Shown here: piece after piece, positions 15,001-24,354 of the stretch | How the letters are laid out: every line of letters begins with the position of its first letter | Numbering within the stretch: the first letter of the stretch is position 1 | Source of the DNA: Ciona intestinalis | Taxonomy: Eukaryota; Chordata; Ascidiacea; Phlebobranchia; Cionidae | Direction: 5' to 3' | DNA: 64,000 nt | NCBI RefSeq assembly: GCF_000224145.3 | Contig: NC_020174.2 | Span: 2,728,097-2,792,096, forward strand | The notes under the pieces: model-generated | Databases searched by the model: none | What the model was told of the DNA's origin: nothing | What the model saw: the letters and a program-made list of their open reading frames with translations, nothing else | Made by a program: the position numbers and the translations under genes

Positions 15001-17004
15001 TTAAAACATGGCATTTAGTTATTTACAGGAAAAAGTGAATAATGCTGTGAAAGAAATCAGAGCCACAATGTAGTAAGCACATGAACATCACCTCAGGCGA
15101 TATGGAGCAACAAAACTGCTTTATGACGCGTGTTTGTGGCTAAGCCAAGCAGAGATAATTTTTCGATAAAATCTTAAACAGAAACGCTTTTGTCTACAAA
15201 ATACTTGACTTAAAAGAATCTGTGCAGTACAACAAAGATATTAAGCATATTAACAGACTTCACAGTTAATATTCTAATATATATATATATAAATTTCAAT
15301 ACTTTAATTATTGGTAAGATAATTAAAATAAATATATTATAAATATATAGATAATTACATTAATGAGAATTAGGGATGCACATTACAGAATAATTAGGTA
15401 TTCTAGGATATCCTAGAATACTTTATTTCGAATCTAGAATTCCGAATCTAGAATTTCGAATCTTTTTATATTTATAGGAAAAATGAATTTTACCAACATA
15501 AGTCAGTTTATAGACTCTTTCATAGCAGCCTTGTTGGATCATAAGCTGTAAAATGATCAAAAATTGTACCATTGGGTAGTTTTTGCGTCATGAAACGTAT
15601 AGCAGGCTATGGAAAGACGTTACGAAACGTTTACTCTCGAAAGTCCCACAAACACAAAATTTTTTTTTTCAAAATTAATAAGTTTCAAAATTTGTTAATA
15701 CAGTATATGAGGTGACGTGTGATGACGTCATTAAATAGAATACCGAATCCCGTAATTAGATTCGAATACAAAAGGATTCGAATCTCATGGATTCGAAATT
15801 CTGTAATGTGCATCCCTAATGAGAATATATAATATGGCCAAACTTATTTATGTTACCCAACTCACAATCATTAGGCTACATATTTACATTACAGACATAG
15901 ACATAGCACTAAGGCTGACTTTGTGCTGTTACCCATCAAACAACTTATCATTATAGGACACCTTTGAAGATAACACACTATTATAAAGCATTGGACACAG
16001 AACAGAGAATTACATGCGCCAGCTGAACAATTGTCAATAAGTTTTTAATAAAACTTACATGTTATACATCTTATACATTTGATCTAAAACAGTAAACTTA
16101 TTTACATGTTCAAATCAGACCAAATATGTAAATATAATATACCAACGTAATATACAATATAAATAACAACCAATTTTCTGCCTAGTTAGTGGTTTTATAT
16201 TACATCCTGTAACAGTGAAACTAATAGTTTGAACAACTTCCTGTATAATGCTATTCATGCTACATTTTAAACGATGTTTTGTGAATCTGCCTACTATCCC
16301 TACTATTTATATATGGCTGTATTTTATAATTTTATAAGAAAGCAATAAAAACTTAGTCGAAAAATTGTCACAGCATGTTTTAATGTCTTTCACTAGACAA
16401 CTTGTTTAGAACTGAAGGTCTGAAGCGACTCGATAAAACTAGATAAAGGTGCATTCTTCAACACTTGGTAATTAAATATTAATGAGCTCTATTGTGCTGT
16501 GTTATAACTTACTTATACACTGGTAGCGACAGCTAATCGCTTGTCCAAATGACAGTAAATATGGAAACCAAAATTAAATAATGGCGAAGTTAAGAAATTG
16601 ATGATTTTAATTTTTAAATATTATAAAAGTTTTCTAAGAAACTTAAATTAATTTTGAAAACATTATTCTATGAAAATAAAAAATATATATATACATTACA
16701 TTACAAGGCAAATAATATATTTTGAATGATAAAGAGTAGTAGATATCATATTCAATACAACTTATAATCTTTTCTAAACACAACCCCAACCTTCACAGAT
16801 ATATTGTATAGGCTAGGCTATAGGAATTTTACGAGGTATATTCATTTTTCATATAGAAATGGCCAGATGGTTATTATAATTGAACGAGTAATATAACAGA
16901 TTTTACAAACATAAACAAATATCTCACATACCTTTCTTTTTTTGCCCGTTTATTTCGTAATCATCTTGGTTGTGTTTTAATGTTGGGCTAATTCGCGTTG
17001 ACAT
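70..17004 (-). CDS. PKD2: Polycystin-2 (PKD2/TRPP2) cation channel, 21 coding exons
   Basis: This is a calcium-permeable TRP-type channel of cilia and ER. Coding exons in transcript order: 17004-16932, 14747-14652, 14084-13935, 12633-12520, 11524-11394, 10562-10428, 9977-9859, 9074-8987 (8a), 7922-7783, 7446-7335, 6762-6646, 6199-6012, 5614-5450, 5308-5188, 4769-4671, 4173-4040, 3497-3380, 2246-2047, 1786-1639, 700-565, 149-70. All junctions are GT-AG and every phase agrees, giving 887 residues (human 968). Seen in order: TM1 near 127-148 ([16 protein letters not shown]); TOP domain about 150-390 with the C239/C252 pair; TM2-TM6 about 387-600; filter LGD at 551-553; [15 protein letters not shown] after S6; two EF-hand loops, 643-654 and 677-688; acidic linker; coiled coil from about 767 ([20 protein letters not shown]); [15 protein letters not shown] near the C-terminus. 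The start is the only ATG giving an open first exon in phase. The TOP domain and RRVDRMEHS coiled coil make PKD2 a better fit than PKD2L1. Confidence 0.95.
2690..2852 (+). repeat. SINE tail (tRNA-derived family) in a PKD2 intron
   Basis: This is a diverged 3' part of the SINE seen in full at 38380-38674: it has the 'cactcggaa' and 'acaaagttacat...ggcaactcg' type core, the 'cattgccccaccatacgagaataaataa' region, and a terminal (ATTC)n run near 2836-2852. The tRNA-like head is absent, so this copy is 5'-truncated. Confidence 0.6.
4395..4460. repeat. Short direct duplication in a PKD2 intron
   Basis: Two nearly perfect copies of a roughly 32-bp unit beginning ccttaatataaacaaaaccc lie side by side. 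Confidence 0.7.
4472..4652 (-). mobile_element. MITE copy (family with TIR AGTAGGGTGGGGGAAGATGG)
   Basis: The element is bounded by inverted ends: 'gggacaccttt' on the left and 'gtgtcccatcttccgccaccctac' on the right (split here: gtgtcccatcttc, cgccaccctac). The core is an AT-rich block holding 'ggtctatgggagtcg.gaggatac' and 'ttctttgttta'. At least six copies occur in the window. The inner edge lies 19 bp from PKD2 exon 15. Confidence 0.75.
5341..5434. repeat. Tandem AT-rich repeat, about 24-bp unit
   Basis: Four imperfect copies of 'attatatggaaaactttata' lie directly downstream of PKD2 exon 13 in the intron before exon 14. No function is apparent. Confidence 0.75.
6895..7025 (-). repeat. 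Diverged copy of a second interspersed repeat family
   Basis: The segment carries 'tgggtcttggggtactgacc', 'aacctggcctaaattccag' and 'ctcctcaacgaagaagagg'. Related stretches are at 20080-20175 and, inverted, 44440-44560. The latter two share 'accccaacacc', 'ggccca' and 'tgggattt' type blocks. The family is not recognised by name. Confidence 0.45.
8376..8484. repeat. Tandem repeat in the PKD2 intron after exon 8b
   Basis: Three copies of a unit containing 'tttagaaatattggcacaaa' followed by 'ttattgttttttag' lie about 45 bp apart. They are between exon 8b and exon 9. Confidence 0.75.
8575..8653 (-). CDS. PKD2: PKD2 exon 8b, candidate mutually exclusive alternative to exon 8a
   Basis: This 79-bp open stretch lies between a tatag acceptor and a GTATTC donor. 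It enters in phase 2 and leaves in phase 0, exactly like exon 8a. It reads [17 protein letters not shown] then SYPTSGYHQ. Joined to the next exon (DL...), [16 protein letters not shown] lines up without a gap on human WGIIATYSGAGYYLDL, keeping the G, I, Y, GY and DL positions. Including both exons would break the frame (88+79=167), so use of either one alone is enforced. What is seen is the phase, the splice sites and the pattern match. Actual splicing is inferred. Confidence 0.68.
8848..8937. repeat. Two-copy tandem repeat between PKD2 exons 8a and 8b
   Basis: Two copies of about 45 bp contain 'tttttttgttgttattttca' and 'acatagataaac'. They fill much of the short 333-bp spacer between the two candidate alternative exons. 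On the transcript strand each reads as an A-rich run. Confidence 0.75.
8987..9074 (-). CDS. PKD2: PKD2 exon 8a (canonical TOP-domain exon)
   Basis: This 88-bp exon enters in phase 2 (completing the Ala of NGTA) and leaves in phase 0. It encodes [16 protein letters not shown] followed by SGGGYYQ. Human PKD2 has YTSEKDLNGSSHWGII and SGAGYYLDL at the same place, so this is the conserved form. The acceptor is atcatag and the donor GTACCA. It lies 333 bp upstream of candidate alternative exon 8b, which has the same entry and exit phases. Confidence 0.88.
9187..9376 (+). mobile_element. MITE copy (AGTAGGGTGGGGG family)
   Basis: The left end is 'agtaaggtgggggaaatggg' and the right end 'gtgtcccatcgtcccccac'. 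Between them is the family core, including 'cgtatcctcaagactcccat' in the opposite orientation to the 4.5 kb copy. It lies in the PKD2 intron between exons 7 and 8a. Confidence 0.8.
10608..10800 (+). mobile_element. MITE copy (AGTAGGGTGGGGG family)
   Basis: The left end is 'agtagagtgggggaagatgg'. The right end is degraded ('aaggtgcgcaatctattcccaccctac'; shown here as aaggtgcgcaat, cccaccctac). The core with 'tgtatcctcacaacttccat' matches the other copies. It starts 46 bp upstream of PKD2 exon 6. Confidence 0.75.
15371..15818. mobile_element. hAT-type MITE, 448 bp, with perfect 8-bp target duplication
   Basis: The ends are inverted: TAGGGATGCACATTACAGAA at the left and its complement at the right. 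ATGAGAAT flanks both sides (15363-15370 and 15819-15826) as an 8-bp target-site duplication, which with the TIR form points to the hAT superfamily. The subterminal parts carry several 'ttcgaatc' motifs in both orientations, possible transposase-binding repeats. There is no coding capacity. It lies in PKD2 intron 1. Confidence 0.88.
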
Positions 17005-17787
17005 CTTGAATTTGTCGTACACGTCACATCGTTAAAATCATTTCATTTTATAAAAAAAATTATCAAACATAACTGTAAAGCAATTTGTATTATTTTGACA
17101 GTTTTTGCAGTAGCTTTCTCGTTCGAAAGATTACTGAATCGTAAATCGTCAACTGAAAAGTTTCTATAATAAAGCTACGCAATGCTTAGTAACATAACGA
17201 CGCTGCTTCATCGCCCCCAGGCGGTCATCGAAAATTGCACAACAAGTTCGGGTTTCGTTAAAAATGACTGGTCCAAATTTTTCCGAGTAAACAAGGCAAA
17301 TCCGAATAATTTCATTAATATAAAGTGGTTTCATTTAATTTGTAATTCGTTGAAACACAAAACAAACGAACCGAAGTTTTAGATTTGAGAACAAATCGTT
17401 TTAAGGAAAAGGAAAATAGAGACGTGAGAGCGAAAAGCGAAGAAAAGAAAAAGAGAGATAAAATGCTATGGTCGCTGAATCCAAAACCAAATAAAAAAAT
17501 CTTTTGCTGCATTCGTTACAGAAGTTGTTCATGATCGGCAAAGTTTGAAGAAACAATGGAATGTCGTCATAATGCAAACAAATAACACTCAATCAATCAA
17601 CTAGGTAAGTCATGCAATCTGCAATACCGTTGATTTTATGCAATCTGCAATACCGTTGATTTTATACAGTATTAGTTTGTCATTTTGTGTTAAAACCACG
17701 AGTGTAACGGTAGAAATTAAATTAAAATGACTTTTGCATAGTTTTCACTAGCACCGTTTCGTTTTTATTATATCAGGTTTCCCACAA
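17005..17787. other. Intergenic: PKD2 upstream region and 3' flank of the next gene
   Basis: No gene is seen. The stretch lies upstream of PKD2 (start at 17004, minus) and downstream of the stop of the membrane-protein gene at 17788. It holds a 26-bp direct duplication ('gcaatctgcaataccgttga' type) at 17611-17662. The purine-rich block near 17400-17465 is not coding in any convincing way. Confidence 0.6.
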
Positions 17788-20506
17788 TTAATTGTTAAGT
17801 GGTATTTTTTCTCCTGGTTGTCCATTACCTTGTCGATCTTGGCTATTCTGTTCATTTTTGCAGCATTTTCTTATCAACAAAACCAAGGTAATAAAACAAA
17901 TGACTGCTAGGGTTGTTATAACTCCTATTATACCAGGTGGCAATGAATACTGTTGAGTTATAGCAGGTTTTGCAAGATCCTCGTTGCTACTACTAGTTGC
18001 ATTTTTGAAAACAGAAGCTTTTATGTTTTGATCATCAGTTTTGTTCATGCTGCCATTTGTATTTTGGCCATATTTGTTCTGCACCGTTCTGTTGTTGATT
18101 GTTGCTTTGTTTCTGTTTGTTTGTTGATTGCGTTGTTGCGGTGTTGTAATCTGGAGAAGCAATCCAGGGGTAGCTGGCGATGGTGGAAGATTTTCTTTTC
18201 TCTGTTCCTTATCAGTAGTGTCTTTGTTTGCCTTAGTATTGTTTTCTTTTGCTTCAGGTCTCTGAAATTCTCCACATTTTCTATGGAATAAAATACATAG
18301 TCATTTTTTTCTGTTGTTGTACCGTAATATTAGCCCTTTTCTGGAAAAAAGTGATTTTCTACTAATTTTGTTTTTGTTGTGAAATATCTTTATTGTTATT
18401 GTTGGATTAGAGGGACTCTCAATTAATTATACCAGTAAACTGCTTTTGAATGAGTGAAATTTGTTTTTATATGTTGTTGTACCCTTCATTATAGTTACAG
18501 AGACAGTAATTGGAACCTGTTAACTTGCGAATAAGGGTTGAGGCCAGACACTGCCACCATTGTGGAGGCATATATGCCCCTGAGCAAGAATCAAAAAAAA
18601 TATTAACAAAAAACAAACACCCACATAGTTACATGTTTAGCCTAGTTATTTTGTTGTAAACTCCAAGCGAAACGTGAACCAAGTTTGTAAAACAAAACAC
18701 CTGTGTATTTACAGGGCATTATAATAAAGGCATGAAATTAGACGATAAGGTACAACCTATTTCAAAGCTCGGTTTATTTACAATGAACTTAATGAATGAT
18801 TGGAGCAACTCTGCGGAATGAATTAGTTAAGGAAAGGCATAATAAACGAAGTAACAGTACACTACATGCATTAAACGCACGACTGATAAGTTTATGGTTG
18901 CATCACCACAGGTGGCATTCACGGGCGAATAATGCCGTGTGTGATGTATACACGTAAAAAGACGATATTCGTCTAGAAACTTTACAGCATAGAGGGTATC
19001 CGCGAGGGAAAGGACATACTAAAGAAATATATTAAGGCACAAATTTTTGTTAGTTACCTTTGTTGCTTACCATGTTAGACTTCATACATTAGTTTACTTT
19101 TCCCATTAAAATTTTCCTAACTTTTATTACAAAAGAGTGAATCGCTAAAATCGTTTTAGGAAGTTTCTAAATGAAACCAGGCTACAGTTTAACTCTCGCC
19201 AATTAATTCCATACCTGACGAGCGTGCATACACATAGGCAGGTGAGTACACGAGCCAGTGTGTTCATATCAACGATTTATCGAATTTTACACTGCTACGC
19301 GCTTGTGAAGCCTTATTATATCAATATGTCAATTTGCCGGCATCTTTAAATATTTGGATACAATTAAAGTATCAAAAGACGCACTGTTAGTCAACGTAAA
19401 CGGGAGGGGGGGGGTTGGCCCCCCTAATCGCACCCCTGATTGCGCCAAGCTAAAAGGGTGAGATCTGTTAACTTCCTACTGACATACTAATGTTGATGTG
19501 TATATTAGAGGTTGATATATGTTTAATACGTACCCAGTTTCTTTTCCATTGCTATCTTTTTCACAAAACCTGCAAAGATATCTGAATAGATGGCCACCTT
19601 CTTGGCAGGCAGTAAGGTTGGTTAGTTTACATTTGTGCTTTTCCTCAATATACACCTCGTGTTTGCCACAGTTATCCATAAGAAATTTCCCATTGCGTTT
19701 TATCCATGTTTTTCGAACCTGTTCTTCAGAGTTTCTCTAATTAAATAGCAATGAGTGTAAGTGTTTGTAAGCTTATGCCGTAAAAATTACACAAAGTTAG
19801 CAATTTAGCATAATGCTAAAGTACAGTACCGTAGTTGTGTTTTTTTTAGTTGCGGGGCTGCCACTACGGGTATATAATTCTCTATTATCGACAGTGATAC
19901 TAATACTCTTCGGCATTTGTGTCCTTGGGCAAGACACTTAACGAACATTGCTCCAACCCAGCGGTTACTGGTGGGTTGTCCAAATTATAAGCTATATTGA
20001 AGCAAAAATCATACACAAAGTGGGGTAGCTCGTAAGCACTAGGATAAAAAGTGTTGCAAAAAATATGTCTGACTGCGATGCGTTTTCGCGGCACCAGTCA
20101 CATGAAAGACTTAACATGCGCTTCTGGGTGTTGGGGTAATGGGCTAAAACTGGCCCAAATCCCAGGTCCCTGACAAGGACAAGGACCACCCACAAAGAAT
20201 AAAAGAAAAAAAAAATATTTTTAACTACCAAATGGGACAATAAATGAAAACATCTGGGACAATAAATGAAAACGTCCTTACGTAGTCCACCATTATAACA
20301 GTCACAGTGCCATGCCAAATCATGAAGTATTGTGTATAGTTAATTTATTATATTGCAGTATAACTATGCCCTTTTACTGATTACCTTAAAATTTTACGCT
20401 GTAAAGCCTGGTGGATTCTTACCTTTGTTCTTTTAATTTCATCTGGTGCTTTTGAATAAGGTAAAATTAACAGCACTAATAAAAGTAAAACCACCTTCAT
20501 TATCAT
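17788..20506 (-). CDS. Single-pass type I membrane protein with Cys-rich ectodomain (paralogue 1)
   Basis: There are three coding exons, 20506-20423, 19736-19534 and 18280-17788, with consistent phases (0, then 2), giving 259 residues. The N-terminus is a clear signal peptide (MKVVLLLLVLLILPYSKA). The ectodomain has a cysteine cluster (C-x12-C-x7-C, then LCRFCE...GKETGKC) and a long N/Q/T-rich stalk with several N-x-S/T sites. One membrane helix (GIIGVITTLAVICFITLVLL) is followed by a basic stop-transfer RKCCKN and a tail of about 25 residues. The stop is TAA. The cysteine pattern recalls a TNF-receptor-like CRD but I cannot place it in a named family. It shares the C-E-x-DGK-x-TGKC type ending and a phase-2 intron before KC with the next gene, hence a likely tandem paralogue. 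An extra small exon near 20285-20318 cannot be excluded. Confidence 0.7.
18535..18640 (+). repeat. Degraded SINE fragment
   Basis: 'gccagacactgccaccattg', 'tggaggcatatatgcccctg' and 'agcaagaatc' resemble the middle of the tRNA-derived SINE ('gctaccattgtgggcgtatg'). It lies in the large intron of the membrane-protein gene. Confidence 0.45.
19890..20010 (+). repeat. SINE middle part
   Basis: 'gtgtccttgggcaagacact', 'taacgaacattgctccaacc' and 'cagcggttactggtgggttg' match the body of the SINE at 38380-38674. Neither the tRNA-like head nor the tail is recognisable. Confidence 0.7.
20080..20175 (+). repeat. Second interspersed repeat family, copy
   Basis: 'gtgttggggtaatgggctaa', 'aactggcccaaatcccaggt' and 'ccctgacaaggac' match, in inverse orientation, the segment at 44440-44560. 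The family is not named. Confidence 0.55.
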
Positions 20507-21472
20507 TGTCTTCTTACTTAAAAAGGAAATGTGTTTATTTACCTTCTTTATTAACACCTCTGTTTTCTAAAATTGTTTTAATACTTTTTTCAAACCTGAC
20601 GGCAGAGACAATATTCTACATAAACAAAACTATCAGTACTTGAGTGACCTTATTGATAATTGGTATAACCTTATAGCAATTGCCTAATAAACACTTATAA
20701 CCCCACATTTGATTGAGTTTAGTAACTTGTTTTTCTTGATAACCTAATGATTTACTGTTTTATTACGATTCAATTGGATACAACTAGTAGATATGATTTT
20801 CCTCAGCACAATGTTTGTCTAGCTAAGTCACAGCCAATCTAGTACCTGGGGATGTCCCCCTATGTACTTATCTCTGTCTGTATGAAACCGAGTTACAAAA
20901 CATTTATAGCCATATTACATTTTGGTCCTTTGTATCTGTAACCCATCACATTATTAAAGATAAATACATAGTTTACACTTGTCGAACTTTGTTAAACCAT
21001 TGTTAAACATTGAAAGTTTTGGGACACGCCTGACTGCATTTCACGCACATGTTTAGCATTCCTTATTGTACAGTATGGTTGATGCTCACTGGTAATTGCA
21101 CTCTGCTTCTAAAGTAATTTTAAGAATACCAGTATTCAAATTGGAACTGTATTTAAAATACAATGTGCTCATTTATAGATTACAAAATAATAATTAACAA
21201 TTAAAGTTCAAACCAGGTTTTATTGAAAAAGAACAAGCTCATTTATTTGTTTTAATAATTTATTTGATTTTTCATTATCGTGTGAAGATAAATACACTAC
21301 ATAAAATAAAACTTTGTATTCCACATTTCCCAAGTGTCAAGTCAAGTATAAATACAAAGTGCGCATACAACACTCAATGTAAATAATGTTTGCAATAAAC
21401 AAAGAAAACTAACACTGCTGTGTAGTGTGTACGTCATGAATGCATTAAGCCATTTAAAATTAAAGCATAACA
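20507..21472. other. Intergenic spacer between the two receptor-like genes
   Basis: This is AT-rich and I see no gene, RNA or clear transposon end. It presumably contains the promoter of the 17.8-20.5 kb gene and the 3' UTR of the 21.5-23.6 kb gene. Confidence 0.55.
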
Positions 21473-23633
21473 TTAACACCGCAAATTTAAGTTATTTATG
21501 AACCAGTACATCAAATAGAATAGAAAGATGAGAGCAGCCAGTACTCCTAGATGCTCATATTTATCACTGGTATTGGTTTGGACTGGTTCCCCTGAAGACG
21601 CTATAATGTAACTTGCATTAGGTACATGTGAAAGATAAACATAATGGGTTGTACTGTATTACCAGGTGTATTCAAAGGTACAATGTTTGTTTTTTGATCT
21701 CTTTCTGTTGCACTTGGTGTAAGGGGAATACTAATTGGTGTAACCACTTCATTACCTTTACTCTTGTTTAGTGGTGCTGTAAAATGATGAGGCGTGTCAT
21801 GAAATATAATCGATGATAAAACATGATAAAACTTATATATTTGAAAGACTTACATTAGGTATGTATTTTATGAAGATAAGTATTAAGTACTTGTGGTTGG
21901 CAATCTTTTTCATTGCAATGGCCAAATTGCAGATTTATATTCAAAACATGGGCCGCACATTTAACAACAATTTATTAACAAAATGACAATGAAAACAAGT
22001 GCAGTTAGTTAACCATACTTTCTGTTCCGTTCGGTGTAGAGGGAATACTGATTGGTGTAACCACTTCATTACCTTCACTCTTGTTTAGTGGTGCTGTAAA
22101 ATGATAAAGTGTCATGAAATATAGTATAAAAAAACATATATATATATATATGAAAACACTTACGTATATCGGTTGTAGTGTTGGTATTGTTGTGTGGTAA
22201 TACTTCATCAGTAGTGTTAAGAGTTACATTGTTGCTACTTGCACTTGGCTTAATGTCTGGTTTTATATCTATACCCTCTAGGCATTTGCTGCATAAAATT
22301 AAATTAAATAAAATTTTAAATTATTGCCGAACAATTAATCGTTCATTTCAGATCCTTCTTTTATATTTTTGTTACTATTGAACTGTACACATTAAACAGG
22401 CTTTATCAAACACCTGGAATACCAAAACATAAAGGTCCAAAACAACCCATGTTTATATTGAGTAACACAGCAGAGTCTGCCTTTTAATATTAAGTGAGGT
22501 ATGTTACAAACTTACCCTGTTAGTTTTCCGTCAATGATTTCACAAATTCCGTCACAACTTTTTGGATTAGTGTAGGTGTGCTTGCTTGAACAAAAATTCA
22601 AATCCTTTTCAAACACACACTTCCCTTTGCAATATCTAAGTTCATAATTAATAGAGCTGTTATGGAAAAAATATGCTTGTCTCTGAAATGCAGTTTCTGC
22701 TACATTACTATTTTTATCGATTTAATACATGTATAACTTAGTAGTTGTGTGCTCTTGGTTAAAAATAGGTATTAATATACATATACTTTTCTTCTATAAT
22801 TGCATAGTGATTTGTTTCAATGAAATTTTAGCAACTCAATGTAGGTGCGTATGTTGGGTAACAGCCACGCCTTTTTTTCCTACCAACCATGCCTTTTAAC
22901 TGATGCTCTTCCCATACTTTTTATCTATAGTGTGTTTTAACCATTGTCATTTTGCTGTTGATTTCTGTTGTGCTAATCGTTAAATATAATATAAATGATA
23001 TAATACCGTTCATGTTTGGTACACAACATGCACTTTACTCCTCCCTTTGAATCAAGTACCAACGCCAAAAATCCTTTGCATCTTTTATGCCACGCCTATC
23101 AAATATAATAACAAAGAGTCAAAGATATTTTCTGTATATGATTATAATTCAGATTATATTAACTCACATCGTCGTCGTAACCACAATCTTCCTTATTGTT
23201 TGGTATTTCTACCCTGTCCGGAATGTCTGCTTTAATGCCAAGGGATTTGGGTTCAGGGATCGATGCTGGTACCATTCCAGGTGTATCTTGTATGTGTCCT
23301 AGGGCTAGAGACTGAACAGCAATTGCTTTAACCCAGTGGTCCCTTATGAATTGCCTAAATTTTCACACTCATATAATGGCACCTAAGGGCCATTTTATAA
23401 TGACTGTTGTTGCTACGACATGAGAGGGTAAATAAATACTAATTTATTTGTAATGTGTAAACATATAATTATAAATTAGCCAAACTTAGTAACTTACATT
23501 TTTATCCAGATTGGCTCCATACACTGCAAAGACTTCAACAAATAGAAAAATGAAGACCTGTGTGTAGTGAATTTATTTGTTAAAGTGCTGCTATGGTAAG
23601 TTAGTTTAGAAATCTTACTGTTGTCAAAAACAT
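21473..23633 (-). CDS. Single-pass type I membrane protein with Cys-rich ectodomain (paralogue 2)
   Basis: There are eight coding exons: 23633-23619, 23557-23498, 23095-23007, 22635-22516, 22288-22164, 22093-22019, 21776-21663, 21600-21473. All are GT-AG with consistent phases, giving 241 residues. The signal peptide MFLTTVFIFLFVEVFAVYG is split by an intron after five codons. The ectodomain has about ten cysteines (RCKGF, KCMLC, YCKGKC, NFCSS, SCDGIC, GKCLEG) and an N-glycosylation-rich stalk (NNVTLNTT, NNTNTTT). The C-terminus is one helix (HLGVLAALIFLFYLMYWFI) with a tail of only about eight residues. The DGKLTGKC ending and the intron position before KC match the neighbouring gene. A TNFR-like role is possible but unproven. 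Confidence 0.68.
21663..22093 (-). repeat. Tandem exon duplication in the stalk of paralogue 2
   Basis: Exons 22093-22019 and 21776-21663 start with nearly identical sequence (caccactaaacaagag...) encoding PLNKSEGNEVVTPISIP versus PLNKSKGNEVVTPISIP. Flanking intron sequence ('gtgtcatgaaatata') is also shared, so the duplicated block includes intron. Both exons are phase 1-1, so either can be gained or skipped without frame loss. Confidence 0.85.
23225..23365 (+). repeat. Degraded SINE copy
   Basis: 'gggttcagggatcgatgctg', 'gtaccattccaggtgtatc', 'gtgtcctagggctagagact' and 'aattgctttaacccagtggt' follow the order of the SINE body with many substitutions. It lies in the intron between exons 2 and 3 of the membrane-protein gene. 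Confidence 0.55.
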
Positions 23634-23770
23634 TGTTCCCAATTTGTTTGCAGGTTTCAATTTAAAACAGCTATTTAAACTTTAGCTCTGAAAAATAAAG
23701 TTGGTGCGAACGGTTTTAAGAGATAAATTTTAACTTGGGTATGCATACTGGTATACACGTGCTGCATATA

Positions 23771-24167
23771 GTCGGGTCAATATATGGTTTGACCCCAAAA
23801 AAATTCCTACAAAAGGTTTTTCAACGTTTTTTTGTAGTATTTATCATCAAGAATAACATATTAAAAATCTAGGAAAATCCGAGTACCAGAAAGTTGTAAT
23901 TTTCAAGATGGCCGCCAAAACAGTAAAATGACAATAATTCAGTTAATAGTTATGCTAGAGCTCTAATTCTGGCGTCTATCCCTAGGTTTTAGGTGGTAAG
24001 GAATTTATTAAAACAATTCAAAATAAAATTAACTCACTCAAAATGAAATTAAGGTTTAATGGAAAGAAATAGTAGGGTGGGGGAAGATGGGACACCTTGA
24101 CATATATGATATCCAAATATCCTGATCGTGTTTTACATAACTAACCGCGGTCTATGGGAGTCAGATA
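23771..24167 (+). mobile_element. Left end of a TIR element related to the one at 32.02-34.54 kb
   Basis: After a TA (23769-23770) comes GTCGGGTCAATATATG and about 110 bp of terminal repeat. It is followed by the same subterminal sequence ('caagatggccgc', 'tctggcgtctat') and the same nested MITE (from about 24071) as at 32022-32425, up to an assembly gap. No matching right end is seen before 32 kb, so this copy is partial or continues through the gap. Confidence 0.8.
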
Positions 24168-24354
24168 NNNNNNNNNNNNNNNNNNNNNNNNNNNNNNNNN
24201 NNNNNNNNNNNNNNNNNNNNNNNNNNNNNNNNNNNNNNNNNNNNNNNNNNNNNNNNNNNNNNNNNNNNNNNNNNNNNNNNNNNNNNNNNNNNNNNNNNNN
24301 NNNNNNNNNNNNNNNNNNNNNNNNNNNNNNNNNNNNNNNNNNNNNNNNNNNNNN
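24168..24354. other. Assembly gap (187 N) inside a nested MITE
   Basis: A run of N. Both sides are repetitive: the left is the MITE core 'ggtctatgggagtcagata'. A similar gap (32426-32620) begins at almost the same point of the related copy. Confidence 0.99.

Noticed and set aside
17182-17592. Short open frames between PKD2 and the next gene
   Set aside because: No motif, low-complexity codons and purine-rich sequence; these look like chance frames.
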